From Branchiostoma belcheri (Eukaryota > Chordata > Leptocardii > Amphioxiformes > Branchiostomatidae): a stretch of 64,000 nt of DNA. The position numbers and the translations under genes are program-made. Position 1 is the first letter of the stretch, and each line of letters begins with the position of its first letter. The stretch covers positions 1,791,376 through 1,855,375 of the forward strand of contig NW_017803157.1 in assembly GCF_001625305.1 (NCBI RefSeq), in the 5' to 3' direction. Below the pieces are notes generated by a model that searched no databases, was not told the origin of the DNA, and saw only the letters and a program-made list of their open reading frames with translations. Below are positions 10,798 through 23,638 of the stretch, one piece after another.

Positions 10798-13700
10798 ATG
10801 GGGGATGTAGACATCGACAAGGTGGTCAAAAAGACTCAAGACACTCTCGGCAAATTCGTGAAGAAGCCGCCACTTACGGAGAAGCTCCTGAAGAAACCGC
10901 CCTTCCGATTTTTGCACGATATCTTCACAGAGGTAAGTTTACAGAAATAGAAACCATGGGGGGGGGGGCGTTTAAGGTTCACAAATTCAAAACCCTTAAT
11001 TTACTTACTTAACTTGTTAAAAAAAAAACTATGTAGCAAATGAACCAACACCGAAAGGGTCAGCAACTTTCATCCCCTCTAATATTGAAAGTCATGTTTT
11101 TGCCAATTCCTGTTGTAAAGACATATGATTATCAAGGTATTAAGATACTATTATATCCCAATTGTACTAGAAAATTTCACATCTCCACGTTATACTCTCT
11201 TTTACTCTATTATAGTATTATACAGTATTATTGTAATAAAATTGTTCACGTTTCTGTGCAGCTGATACGATCCAGTGGCTACATGAAAGGGCTGTATGGT
11301 GACAGTGAAATGGTCTCTGCAAATGTTAAGGTAAGACATGACAATGGCTGCAGAACCTTGTTATACTTGGCTCCAAATTTTCTCATATTTCCATGTTTTT
11401 CCATACTTGCTACACATCCTGATATCATTTGTGATAGATAGTTAAGATGCATACATGTGCATGGGTGTGTGTGTTTGTGTCATGAATGCGTTACCTTTAT
11501 GATTTGACAAATTTCCGTATCTATTTCTATTGCAGGAAAAAGACAGCAAGATTGCCTTCTTACAGAAAGCTATAGATGTTACTGGTGAGTGTTGTTACCC
11601 CTCTATTCACAGATCAATCATCGATGTATCAACCTTTACTACCTTTCCAGTTATTTTGGCTAAAAGCTACTTAATTTAATGTCTTTATTTAGCTTATATT
11701 ATATATTAGGTAACCACATTCTGAGTCAAAGACATTATACAAATTTTCCCCTAAAAATCCTCCCCAATAGCATAGCAAAGAGATACTTTGGAAAACCCAT
11801 TGTCACATATTAAATGCCACAACTGTTTTTAGTGATTGTTACCAGAAACACAGCTTTTATTTTTTAAGCTGGTATGTATGTTAATATTTAACCTCATAAT
11901 TTATTCCACACATTGTACATGTAGGTGTGGTGCCTATTGTGGTGCAACTGATCTTGTTTGACATGTTCAATGATGGTTAAATTCCTGCTGTGTTTCGTTG
12001 TGTTGCAGTGATGGTGACAGGCGAGCAATGTTCAGTTCGGCCCTCCAAAGTTGTAGCAGGACACGAACCTGAGAAGACGAACGAATTGCTACAACTCATG
12101 GCCAAGGCCATTAAGAACAAGGTAGTTAGGCTAGGGGTTCAATGGCATAATATTTTGTCTTAACTACTAACTCTATAATATTACTAGTAATTGTGCATTT
12201 TACTTTTCAAACAGCAATATGTTGTAAAATGTTTGCCAACAGTATATGCCATGGATTTAGGTCCAGACCTATACTAGTAGGTTTGTCATTGCAGAAAGTG
12301 TTTCTGAATTGCAGAACAACATTTTAACATTCTGCAATATTGCAGAACACTGAAAAAAAATTTTTGCAGCTGAATTGAAATGAATGTCTGCTGTCTTCAG
12401 ATGAATAGTGATGAGGCAGTACAGCGAGTTCTGAATGGGGAGAAGCCCGGATCGGGCAAACCACCCACCGGCAAGAAAGGCGACAAAAGCGAACACAGAA
12501 GCCGTGACAAGGACAAGGATAAAGACAGAAGACGTCACCATGAAAAAGACAAGGAGGTACTAGTACATACAGAACTTAACCACTGTTTGTATTCTGTATG
12601 TGTGTGTTTGTTTGTGTGTGTGTGTGTGCGTGAGCTTGAAGCGTGAAACCTTTGCACAAAAAAAGAGCCCAATAAACTTATCGAAAAGTGTGGGGGTGAC
12701 CTGATGTGTTTGATTGAAAGTCACCAAAAAGTCTAAAACTTATACATTGTAACCCCATGCGACACTGTTTCCTGCGTATTGAGGGATGAATTTGTCGAAG
12801 ATAATGTTATATCTTCATCCTGAAGTCAAATTTCCATTTTCTTAAGAGATTTGTGAAGAGTTATAGGGGTTACCCCCCAAAAAACACCCCTACGACAGTG
12901 TGAGGAGCTAAATCAAAGCATAGGGGGGCCAAACAGCCTGTGCTCAAACAACCTGGTGAGAACTATATGTCTTTGCCTTCCCAGGACAAGAAGGGTTCTG
13001 GTAGCAGGGACCGAGCCAAGGAGCGCAGCAAAGACAGGAGCAGGAGCGCAGACAAGCGAGAGAAGGAGGAGAGACGAGAGAAGAAGGACAGGGAGAAGGA
13101 GAACGAGGGAGGGAAGGACAGGAAAGACAGACAGGTGCAGTAGTACCTTCATGGACTTCTGCTTAAGAAATTTTTATCAGAAGATGTTCAATTTTTGGAA
13201 AGATGTTGGGAAGATGTTTGGATATCAGAAATTGTGCTCCCAGAACATGGTCTAACCCTGTGTATGTGTAGAAATCCTCAGGAGAAATGCATGAAAGAAT
13301 AGCCATGAAGTGCAGGGGATGGTCCTGGTGTCCCAGTAAGCCCTGCATGATTGTGTAAAACTCATGAAAACTTAGCGTTAGGTCACACCAATTTGATTTG
13401 TTGGTTGAAAACTCATTGAATTTTAAACCAATTCTATTAATCCACCTATAGTAGCACTTGGGTCTATTCACACGATGCTCAGGCCTGTTCTGTGTTGTTC
13501 TTTTTCACCTGCCTGCTTCATTCAATCACTGATTTCTTTTCAAAAATCCAAGAAGTCAAACTGGTGTGACTTCCGAATAGATACATTTGCTGGTAGCCTG
13601 TGTCGTACAATAAAGATGTTAGAAATTAATTTTTTCACCACCAACATTGTGGCCCCAGCAGAGGAAAGAGGAGGAACGAGAGGAGAAGTCTTCAGAGAAG

Positions 13701-16700
13701 AAGGAGACACCATCAGAACCTGACAAGGCAGCAGGCGGGGAACAGGAGGAGGTAGCTAGTCCGCCCTCCCATCTTTCTCCTTCCCAGCACCGTGCCCCCC
13801 TCCCCACTGGAACTGTCAATTCTCATCTCCTGTGTTCCCTCATCATGCATGTACCGTTTTCTTTAATAAACCAACCTGATATGTTATCATGTAGCAAGCT
13901 GCTGATCCAAAATTCAGTATGTCTAACTGCATGCAACCTTCTTAACTTATTTTCATCATAATACAGTATGTACAATAAGGGAAGACAGATAGAATTCCCC
14001 TGACATTCTTAGCATAAATCTACAAGTGTCACAGGCGCGTACATGATATGTAATTGTATGTCTGTGTAATCTGCATGCTGTTTGCCGGTTATTTTCTGGT
14101 GATGACCAGCGACATTACAGTCTAGGTCCCCACTGGAACTGTCAACCCTTATTTGCTGTGTTCCCTCATCATGCATGTATCTTTTCCTTTAATTAACCTG
14201 ATTTGCCACCATGTAGCAAGCTGCTGCTACCCATCCCAAATTCAATATGTCTAACAGCATGCAACTTTTTCAACTTGTTTATCTTCATCATTATATCATA
14301 CAGTACATACAATAAGACTTAGTGAAGACAGAATTCCCCTGACGTTCTTAGCACATAAATCCACTTGTCAGAGACGCACACATTGTACAGTAGGTGTAAT
14401 TGTACGTCTGTAACCTGCATGCTGTTTATGCCCATCATTTTCTAGTGATGACCAACAACATTACAGTCTAGGTACAGACTGTCAGGTTGCCACTATCAGT
14501 CCGATGTAAGCTTGGAAGACTCTGTTGTCATTATGTACATACATGTACATGAATATTTTCTTTTTTTTCTATTCTAATGGTGAATATGCAACCCTCCTAA
14601 CCATGTCTAACTGTGTTTCCTCCCAACCATACCCTGTGTTGTCTTGTCATCATGAACTGATACATTTTGTCTTCCTGTCATCTTTCCAGTGCAGGACAGC
14701 TAAAGCATGGTGGCTGTCCTTGGCTCTACAACAATCCTTTTAATCTGCACCATAATGCATGTTTACATCTTTGTACAAGCATACTGAATGGCATACTAAT
14801 GTATATGACAACCCCATTGCACTTCTTAATCTCTAAAATCTTCCATCCCAATATCAGTTTTAAGGTTGCACTTGGCATACTCGAACTGATGTTAGTATTT
14901 TCTACTCAATTCAAATATTTTAGATAATTACTTCCGGGAAAATACAAAACATAGTAAAATTTTCAAGTTTTCTTCTTTGTTTGTTGCTGTGCAGGAGGAG
15001 GGAGAGCAGGTAGCCAGCCGTATCCCCCGGCCCTCGTCAGCCAAGGGACAGAGACGCAGACATGCCCGCGAAGGGGGTACGTACTGCTCACTAGATATGT
15101 TACAACCGTGTAGAAACAGTGCCATTTCTCCTATGTTGAACAGTACAAAGATGGCATCGGTAGCACAATGTTTAGAGTGTTGGACTCGGTTCGATACACT
15201 CACCATGCCCCGACGTTGTTCCCTTGGTAAAGGCACTTTACACAACCTTCCCTTCCCTGACGGTGGAGTGATGCCCACCCAGCCTCTTCGGCTTATCTAT
15301 CTGTGTGCCAATACACACTACTTTAATTCTTCCATTTGGTGTGCAATTGTGACAACATTGGCACATTTGCCGCCATAAAAAAAAACAGTACAAAACACGG
15401 GTGTACATATCTAGGGTTGAGGATATTGTGTTGTTGCTCAGATGGTTCAGATGGAGAAGCAGACCAGACTCCTGACACACAGGGCGACGCCGGACACGCG
15501 GAAATGAACGGGGAAGTCAACGGGACGGACGAGCTGCCTCCACAAGTCATCGCAAGGTGGGTGCAAGGTTTCTACTGAGAACACATCTTCACTTTATTTG
15601 CATATCAATCAATAGTTTGTGCTTATAAACCTGCATTTTCCCTCTGGTCTCTCAGTCACTGACGAAAGCTAGCGGATACTAGCTGAAACGTCTGACATTT
15701 TCAAAATTATATCCAGTTGCTTGAGTAACTGCTTTTTGGCATATCGTATTACCTGGATGTCTAACCTTCATCGACGCATCTTCAATAGACTTGTTTACCA
15801 GTCAGGGATCGCACAAACTGCTTACGTCACAGGACATTTTGAGAAGAATGCTGTTCTAGAACCCAGAAGTTGAACGCAGCTTTCTCTTAGTGTTTCCCTC
15901 CTGGCAGATCACTGTGATGGTCTGCATTCTGCTCTAAGATACCAGAATCGGCTATCTGGTGAGATTGAGTGGAAGGAAACAGGAGACAGCCGGTTCTAGA
16001 ATGGTGTTCTATTCGAAATGTCCTCCCTGTGAACTGAGAGGTCCTGGGTTTGATTCCCTGACATACCCCGATGTTGTATCCTTGAGAAAGGCACTTTAAA
16101 ATGATTTCCCTCCCTGTACGGTGAAGTGACACCCACCGGGCCTTTTGGCTAATCGTTGATACTTTTGTCCAAACACTGATGAAGACACAGACACATTTGA
16201 AACTAAGAACCGCACCATTTTTCCCCTCCAGTCGGAAGATTCCTCGTCCAGGCAGCGCCCGGCCGGCGGCTCCCAGGAGAACCAGAAGACCAGAACCACA
16301 GGAGGACCCCAGTGCAAGGTACGTAATGAACTGTCCCCAGTGCAAGGTACGTAATGAACTGTCCCCAGTGCAAGGTACGTAATGAACTGTCCCTAGTGCA
16401 CTGTACCACAGGAGGACCCCAGTGCAAGGTACGTAATGAACTTTCCCTAGTGCACTGTACCACAGGAGGACCCCAGTGCAAGGTACGTAATGAACTGTCC
16501 CTAGTGCACTGTACCACAGGAGGACCCCAGTGCAAGGTATGTAATGAATTGTCCCTAGTGCACTGTACCACAGGAGGACCCCAGCGCAAGGTACGTAATG
16601 AACTGTCCCTAGTGCACTGTACCACAGGAGGACCCCAGTGCAAGGTACGTAATGAACTGTCCCTAGTCCACTGAACCACAGGAGGATCCCAGTGCAAGGT

Positions 16701-19700
16701 ACGTAGTGAACTGTCCCTAGTCCACTGAACCACAGGAGGACTCCAGTGCAAGGTACGTAATGAACTGTCCCCAATTAGATATTAATAACACTCCACCTGG
16801 CAACTGTGGAGTCTTCACAGTCTTGGCAGTGCTTGGAGGAAATACTGAAACTCTGTCACTTGAATTTTAACTTATGAATGCAACATGGACCACAAAATCC
16901 TTCATTTACGCAGAGCCTACATTCTAAAGGTTTAACAAGTAGCATATAGACATTTTCTTGTTAACTGTACATTTGGTTGTACATGTACTATCAGAAAACT
17001 GCTCACTAAGTGACACCAACTAAGCTTTGTCAACCAGCAAAATTTGCCCTTGAACGTGTTTCAAAGGGTCAAGATTACAATTGTTTGTATTCCCTTAGGT
17101 ATGATGACATAAATTTTAAACAATGAATAATTACATGATGATCTAATTTGTTTATTCCAGGATAGGGAGTGGTAAACAAGTGGCAAGTGTCATCATCGAC
17201 GATGGTGGAAATTCAGATGATGATGATGATGATGAGACATTTGTTGTGGAAGACTCAGGTCCTGTACCACCTGAAATGGAGCCTGTGAGTTAGCTTCCAT
17301 ATTCTCATATTAACAGTTCTATAGAGTAGCTTTATTTAGAATGAGTTCCTATGTGTTACAATGGACCTATAACATTATTACGTCACAGTTTGTTTACCGC
17401 AATGAATGCCGGTCAATCGACGTCTATATTGTACAGGGGTGCGTAGCACGGTGTGTGTTTGTGAAGTGTTAGCCTAATATAAGGCTTTTAATACAGTACT
17501 ACTTTCGTCTAATGTCACAACTAAATCACCCATGCGGCATGTAATGCTGTGTCAACACAACTAGACGCAGCAAAAATCAGACATACCTTACTTTGAAAAC
17601 TTTGAAATGATCTTTATTCTTTAACTGACCATTCTAGAATGTTCTTTAGAACAGGTAAACAAACTATGACGTAATAATGGTATAGGTCCATTGGTTTACA
17701 CAGTCAAGAAATTCTAGAACCATGAAAGTACACATATAAGATATCAAGATTTTGGTCATCTTGCCTGTCTCCCAGAACACAATATGTCCAAATCACTTGT
17801 GAACACAGGCTCTGTTACATGTCAGTGCACCTTCAGTATTACTATCATGAAAGTTTATCTGTGTTAGTAGTTTCATCTGTAAAACATGTTCAAACTTTTG
17901 ATCCAACACAAAAAGAGTTCCCTCACCTAGAGCTCAGATCTTCCTCAGTAGACTGACCCAGTGAGGCTTGTTATGTAGCTTGTTTGAAGTGTGATGCCAA
18001 CACTGGGTCAAAGGTATCAGGTAGACCTTTAGGCCACACCAATTTAATTTGTTGGTTCTTGGATTCGCCTCTTCATTTTTTTCTGATTTGCAAAAAAAAA
18101 AAATTTTGATTTCTGGTCCTGAATCAACTGAAAAATGCTCATGTTTTGCCCCCCAACAGTTGAGGAAAGCCCTTTTCTTCCTAGTTGTTACAGTTTTCCC
18201 ATCTATCATTGCAGTGGTTTGATTAAAAGTTCAAAATTCAATGTTTAAATTTTAACCCAGCCTTTTGTGTTGACTTCATGGCTCATTTTGTAGCATTTAA
18301 GCCTATAATAGGATGCCTAGACCTGTTTTTATTTTTATTTTTTTCGCCCTGTCGCTTCATATTTTTTCTGAAAAAATCCGAGAACCAACAAATTAAATTG
18401 GTGTGGCCTTGGTATTGTAGCATCAGTTCCCCCACACGTCTAACCTGTTCTCTCACCTCACCAGTTGGAGCCCACCTCAGGAGAAGTGGCTGATGATGGG
18501 GAACATGGAGGTCTGGTCAGAAAAATCCTGGAGACCAAGAAGGAGCTGGAGGGACAACCCAAGTCTTCACACAAGAAGGAGCCGGTGAGGGAAAGATATA
18601 AAGCCTTTGATTCTCCTAATCTTTTGTACATGTACATAGACACATCGCCTAGATTGGATTTCCTCAAGATCATACACAATCCTTCAATCTGCTATTCTAT
18701 TGTCCCAAGCAGAACTCAGTTCATGATCAGTCATTTAATTTCCCCTCCCCCACTCACACAGAAATTATTATATTTTACCTAATCCTAGAGAGTTGACATA
18801 GAAAAATGTTAAAAGAACAAAGCTAAAGCTAAAGTCAGGTTTGATTTATTCTGCATCATTATCATTGTAATGGTTTTTCATAATCACTTCTTTTAGAAGA
18901 CTTATTGAAATGCCATAGTCACCACCAGTATGTTTTTTCTTCATTTTGACCATGTAGATCACCTAAGGTTTCTTACTCAGAATAACTTGAATTCCCCCCA
19001 GGAGAAGCCCCTAGTTTCAGACGCAGCCTGGAGGAAGGAGAGAGAAATGGTGTCTAAAGAGGTGGAGAAGCTACGGGCAGCCATCCAGGTTCTCTGTCGG
19101 AGTGCCAACCCGCTTGGTAAGGAACATGCAGGGTTTTAGTCATCCAACTTTGTCCCCATGGGCAGAAAATAATCTGGATTTCTTTTAATCAAAAACTTCT
19201 TCTGAATTAGTAATGTTTGTACTTTACTCCTTGCATTTATTGTTGATTTTGAACATCTGTTCTCAATACAGTAAGACTAACAAAGTGTTATCTACTGTAT
19301 AGAACAGTACCCCCCCCCCATCTTAAATCCAGTTGCTGAAGGCTGGAGTCACTTTTTCATGTAGTAAAGTTATAATTGAAAGCTTTGATCATGACTAGTT
19401 TATTTATGTACTAATTTACTTAGCCAGTACAGTTTACTTTATTTATTCATTTATTTATTTATTCTATTCAGCCAGGCACTCCAGAAATATTTGTAGACTA
19501 AGTGTTTATTTTGTTGAAACTTTCCCTCTGTAGTCTAACCTGTAGTTTTGCTTTATGCCGTTGTCTACCAGGTAAAGTCATGGATTATGTGCAGGAAGAC
19601 ATGGATGCCATGCAGAAGGAGCTGGAGGTTTGGCGGAAGGAAAACAAGGAGCTGGACATGGCGATTAAAAGGGAACAAAGGTGTGTGTTTTATATAGATA

Positions 19701-20300
19701 TTAGTACAGTACTATTATTAATACTATTTTCAATAGTCGTTGCCATACATTGTACCATGTACAACTGCCTTGCAGTAAAGTTCTTCTATAAACATTACAC
19801 AGTGGATAAAGAGACTCTTTTGACACAACCAACTTGATACCTGCGCTGTGCAATGTGAACCCGTCAGAATTGCCCAAGGAAGGGCATAGGAAAAAATGTT
19901 GCTTCCTGTTTCCAGACCAACCTTAGAAAAAAACTGCCAACCCTAGCCCCTTTTTTGTGTGGACCCCTGCAAGGGACATAAACTTTTCATGCTGATTGAC
20001 CTTTTCTTGCTCCATGATCTGACACCTTGGTGATGAAACATTGCACAGTCAGTTTTCCAACATTGACATTGAAATGAGTATGAGTCACAGACCACTACTG
20101 TTGATGACAAGATGACTTTGGTCTTCCTTTCCAGTATCACCAACAGTGAGGTAGAGCCACTGAAGGCCCAGTTGTCCGAGCTAGACCAAGCCATGGCTGA
20201 CCAACTGGACCAGATCGCTGCAGTCAAGGCCAATATCATGCGCAATGACGACAAAATCAACAAGATGATGGCCAGTATGAACTTCGCCTCCAGAACCTAG
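10798..20300 (+). CDS. TRAF3IP1: TRAF3-interacting protein 1 / intraflagellar transport protein 54
   Basis: IFT-B subunit (IFT54, MIP-T3) needed for cilium assembly; it binds tubulin and IFT20. Fifteen exons join in frame to 560 codons: 10798-10932, 11262-11330, 11536-11584, 12009-12121, 12401-12556, 12985-13134, 13659-13751, 14995-15076, 15442-15556, 16232-16318, 17161-17284, 18465-18584, 19002-19116, 19572-19680, 20135-20300. The N-terminal calponin-homology-like domain spans about residues 1-120 ([30 protein letters not shown]). A long charged Lys/Arg/Asp/Glu linker follows (about 130-260), then the family block [17 protein letters not shown] with six Asp (GAT repeats). The C-terminal coiled coil (about 400-560) is the IFT20-binding region of the family. 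The donor after 16318 is embedded in a tandem array of copies of itself; only the first preserves the frame. Confidence 0.95.
13800..14475. repeat. Two-copy tandem duplication, about 335 bp, in IFT54 intron 7
   Basis: Two adjacent blocks both run from CACTGGAACTGTCAA through GTTCCCTCATCATGCATGTA and TGTAGCAAGCTGCTG to CATTACAGTCTAGGT. The second begins at about 14127. They differ by substitutions and small indels, so the duplication is not recent. No coding potential was seen. Confidence 0.8.
15586..15780 (+). repeat. Dispersed repeat carrying CUGANGA-hairpin-GAAAC motif, in IFT54 intron 9
   Basis: It contains CAGTCACTGACGAAAGC, a short inverted repeat and GCTGAAACGTCTGAC, then CATATCCAGTTGC-type sequence and TGGATGTCTAACCTTCATCG. 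The same repeat occurs inverted at 46137-46320 and as an inverted pair at 27772-28016. No open reading frame of use was seen. Confidence 0.65.
16232..16770 (+). repeat. Minisatellite duplicating the end of IFT54 exon 10 and its 5' splice site
   Basis: Starting inside exon 10, the sequence GACCCCAGTGCAAG|GTACGTAATG is repeated so that candidate donors stand at 16319, 16347, 16375, 16429, 16483, 16537, 16591, 16645, 16699 and 16753. The first spacings are 28 bp, then seven of 54 bp. Every copy keeps GTACGT or GTATGT. Reading on past the first donor gives stops in the exon frame, so the later donors should not give a normal protein. Confidence 0.92.
18032..18408. mobile_element. Harbinger-like MITE in IFT54 intron 11
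   Basis: Terminal inverted repeats GGCCACACCAATTTAATTTG and CAAATTAAATTGGTGTGGCC flank a 377-bp body without coding capacity. The left flank is TTA and the right TTG; a related complete element at 39549-39999 has TTA on both sides. A 3-bp TTA duplication with GGCC-type termini fits PIF/Harbinger. Related but incomplete copies lie at 13376-13590 and 39219-39490, and a right end at 61088. Confidence 0.75.
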
Positions 20301-21893
20301 CACAAACAACTCTGTACAGACCACGTTTTTTGGGGGGTGGTTATAATCAGGAAGACAAGTTTGTCTGTTTTTTGTTGTTGTACAAATGCTGACGATGGTC
20401 ATTTTGGTAGCCAAGTGACTTAACTGGTAAATTGTGCTGACATTGGCAACAGTTTTTTTCTTTTTCTCAAGGAAAGGCTGTCTCTGATGCTATGGAGAAG
20501 TAAGATGAAGTAATGTCAGCCCCATTTACTTGGTGTACACTGAAAGGGAAAGCGTAAGATTAGTATTGTACATTCCAGAATTTCCTCCCTGTACATTTAA
20601 GCTAAAGGTGAGTATGATGGGTCAGTCAGTCTTTGGATGCCACCTTTTTTTCGTATTAAGAGAGTGAAAATATGAGGTAGAAAAAATTTACAATTGTAAA
20701 TAAGACTGTAGTAAAATAGGAAAAAATGAAATTGCAAAATGTTGTCACATCAGTAACTTAAAGTTTGTGGTTCAGAAAAAATATATGTGGATGTTGTTTT
20801 GTGAGTAGAGGAACTATCATGAATGTTTATGTGGATTATAGCAAAGTAGCCAGAATTTGAGATATGTCCTAGCCTGATTGTAAGGGATGTTCTTATTGTG
20901 TATATTCTGCTACCCAGTTACAATCGAGATTGTATATATTTCTTGAATACTCTGCTGACAATAACTGGAGAAATTGTGTTAACATTATACATCACTTAAT
21001 ACTTTGTCAGATGCAGCCAAAAGCTTGCATGAAATATGCTGTAGATTCAGAAGTAGAAACCATCGACAGGATATGTACACACAATGTTGGCCCAGAACAA
21101 GGATATTACCTGTTGCAAAATTGGTATTTAAAATGCCGTAGCCAATGAACTTGTCTCACTTCTCAGTGGAGGATTCTTATTGGTTGACTTTTGCTGTTGT
21201 GACAACATCACTGTGACATGATCACACTTCTCAACATACTGTACATTTTGTACAATACATTGTTGATTTACACTGTAGTGCATAGGGCAGGGTCCATCAG
21301 TTCAATAGGCCTTGGGCCACACAGTAGTGCAATCACTACAGCAGGGGGCTAGTCCACTGGTAGTGATTCAGCCAGGGATCGAACTCACGACCTGTCAAAT
21401 GCAAGACCTTGACTTGTTGACCACAAATTTTTGTCACAATTACTCTACATATTTTTCCAACCTGATTCTGCAATATTTCTTCGTACATTACCCATGGTAC
21501 GCTTACCTTCCACGTCCTCTCACAGAGATACATAACACTTGTACCCATGCACTTCTTACACTTCTTACACCTCACATTTTTTTCCCACTGTTCATTCGGT
21601 AAACTTTTCAATTGAATGTCATAAAAATTGTATGCATTCTGCATCCTAGAAAAACACTATAAAAGTACAAACTTCACTGGATAAAGCATTCTAGAGTTAG
21701 GGGCTGGGAGCCTGCTTTTCCGTAAATAAAAAGTTGCTGGTGACACATTCGCTTTTGACACATGCTTGTATGATATGTACAGAATACAACATAATTGAAT
21801 GGTTTTGAGAAGGATTATGTCGATAATATCAATCGGTCGGCAGTTTTTCAGGTAGTATTATTTGTGTTTGCACTGTGGACATCTGAAACATGA

Positions 21894-21899
21894 AATAAA
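21894..21899 (+). terminator. Candidate polyadenylation signal of IFT54
   Basis: AATAAA lies 1.6 kb after the IFT54 stop codon in sequence without another gene. The distance makes it tentative. Confidence 0.3.
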
Positions 21900-22925
21900 T
21901 CGTGTTTGAAAGTTGACAAAGTCTCGGGAGGTTCTATTGATCTGAATAGTGATTTGAATCTTCAAATGTATCCTCTAGCAGTACCCAAGACTTTTAAAAG
22001 TCTCAGGTACTTAAAAGTTCTTTTTATCTTCTTTTATACTTAATTGTAAAAGCAATTAGCCTTCGGGCATGATTTTGCGAATAAAGTTTATCATTCTATT
22101 GTATGTATTATGTTACATGTACTACCGTATTATATACATGTAACATCACACTCTGATGTATGCATTTAGCCCTATGGGCATGAACATGCAAAGGAAGATT
22201 CAATCTTGTAAAAAAAGGTTGCCATTGAGGTGTTTCAACAGCACAAGACCCGGTAGTTTTTATAAACTTCGTTGTAATGATTTTTGCACAGTTGAACTGG
22301 AATTTGTGCTGCCCCAAGGCTAAGCTATGGGAGAGACTGAGTGAGTGAGAGAGAATTATTGTCCCCTCACTGCCCCCTCACAGAATAATATTTACTGTCT
22401 ACCAACCTCGTCATGTGGCCAATGAGAAAGATTCATTTGCATATCGGTAGCGCAAAGGTCGTATTTGCGTTACCCTCAGCACTACATAGCAGTAAATATA
22501 TACAGTAAAACTTTCGACTCAAAAACATTTTCCCTTTCATCGTCAGCTACGGAACGTCCTCTAACAGGTAAGGCGAAAGAAAGCAAGTGTGATTTTTATG
22601 TCAAATATCAGCTTACGTGGACACCGAATTGTGTTGTGGGCAGTGAACTTAAAAGGCTATTCAGGTACAGATATACAGGGCTTAAGATACAGGTTTGGAC
22701 CTCAACAAGCCAATTATGGGTACAAGCAGTGCTGTAGCTAACCTTCCTTTCTAGTAACCTGTCGCCTTTGTATGAAAATTTACATTGTCATCTTTGAGAA
22801 CTGTCTTGAGTCCAAAAATAGTATACACCATGACCAGTCTATTTTAGTTTGTTGCATGTGCAGGTACACAACATGCCCAATGTTGAGCCAAATCCTTGAA
22901 CTGCCACATACGTGAGAGGTCAGGT

Positions 22926-23008
22926 GTTTAGGGCTAGGGTTAGGGTTGGTATTAGAGTTAGGGCTAGGGTTACGGTTAGGATCATTGTTCAGGGCTAGGG
23001 TTAGACTT
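22926..23008. repeat. Degenerate interstitial telomere-like repeat
   Basis: The stretch holds several copies of TTAGGG and GGGCTAGGGTTAG variants in direct orientation, with point changes (GGTTGGTATTAG, GGGTTACGGTTAGG). It is far shorter and more degenerate than a telomere. Confidence 0.7.
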
Positions 23009-23218
23009 GATTGGGGTAAGTTAGATTTAGTCTCCCACATCACGACTAAACCCCTCCCATCCCTTGTCTCAGGTATATTGAAAAACTACCAAGTAGTGTT
23101 GGAGTCATGTACATGTACATGTATTTGGCAGGATCATGTACACTGTAACGTTATATTGCTTGGCTCTAGGTTCTCTAACTTACATACCAGTATACTAACA
23201 GTTTACGTTTAACAGGTG

Positions 23219-23338
23219 GAGTCATGTGGCGAAGCAGCAGAGTGCTCGACTCGGAACCAAGAGGTCCCGGGTTCGAGTCCTGACATGCCACCGATCTTGT
23301 GCCCTTGGGAAAGGCACTTTACACGACTTTTCTAGCAC
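23219..23338 (+). mobile_element. tRNA-derived SINE, best-preserved copy
   Basis: It has a consensus B box GGTTCGAGTCC, an A-box-like region GTGGCGAAGCAGCAGAGTGC and the family body CCACCGATCTTGTGCCCTTG with GGAAAGGCACTTTACACGAC. The tRNA-like part lacks a convincing cloverleaf, so it is called a SINE and not a tRNA gene. Confidence 0.7.
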
Positions 23339-23505
23339 TTCATGAAAAGAGGGATTTACCAATGCTGGTAAATACCAGGTAAGTCTGGTAATGGTTGCTT
23401 TAAGCAACCATNNNNNNNNNNNNNNNNNNNNGTTGCTTTAAGCAACCATTACCAGACTTACCTGGTATTTACCAGCATTGGTAAATCCCTCTTTTCATGC
23501 AGTGA
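23339..23505. repeat. Long palindrome interrupted by an assembly gap
   Basis: About 70 bp on the left (ATGAAAAGAGGGATTTACCA to GCTTTAAGCAACCAT) is repeated in inverse on the right of 20 Ns (23412-23431), ending TAAATCCCTCTTTTCATG. The centre GGTTGCTTTAAGCAACC is itself nearly palindromic. It is either a real foldback locus or an assembly artefact at a hairpin. Confidence 0.85.
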
Positions 23506-23572
23506 TCCTGTCCTGTGTTTATACTCTGTGTTGGGGCAGTTGATATAACTTGAGTGTGCCGTAATGTTGGCA

Positions 23573-23579
23573 TATAAAA
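23573..23579 (+). promoter_or_regulatory. Candidate TATA box of the LRR-Ig gene
   Basis: TATAAAA lies 66 bp before the LRR-Ig start codon and no splice acceptor is obvious between them. Confidence 0.4.
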
Positions 23580-23638
23580 AAAAGTTTAACAGGTACACTG
23601 ACGGACATGTATCGCTTCCCTAGCTCGTGTGTACCACG

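Larger units (their letters stand above)
20301..23638. other. IFT54 3' UTR and spacer before the LRR-Ig gene
   Basis: No protein-coding gene was recognised. A SINE-like fragment on the minus strand lies at about 21310-21420 (B-box-like GGATCGAACTC), telomere-like repeats at 22926-23008, a SINE at 23219-23338 and a palindrome holding an assembly gap at 23339-23505. The rest is AT-rich unique sequence. Confidence 0.65.

Noticed and set aside
16319..16770. CRISPR-like regular array
   Set aside because: Direct unit repeats without unique spacers, in an animal gene intron; it is a minisatellite.
15887..16774. Minus-strand open frame of 295 codons with repeated [10 protein letters not shown]
   Set aside because: It is the reverse reading of the IFT54 splice-site minisatellite (54 bp is a multiple of three) and has no independent support.
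23219..23295. Possible tRNA gene
   Set aside because: B box is perfect but the acceptor and anticodon arms do not fold and a SINE body follows; dispersed copies exist.
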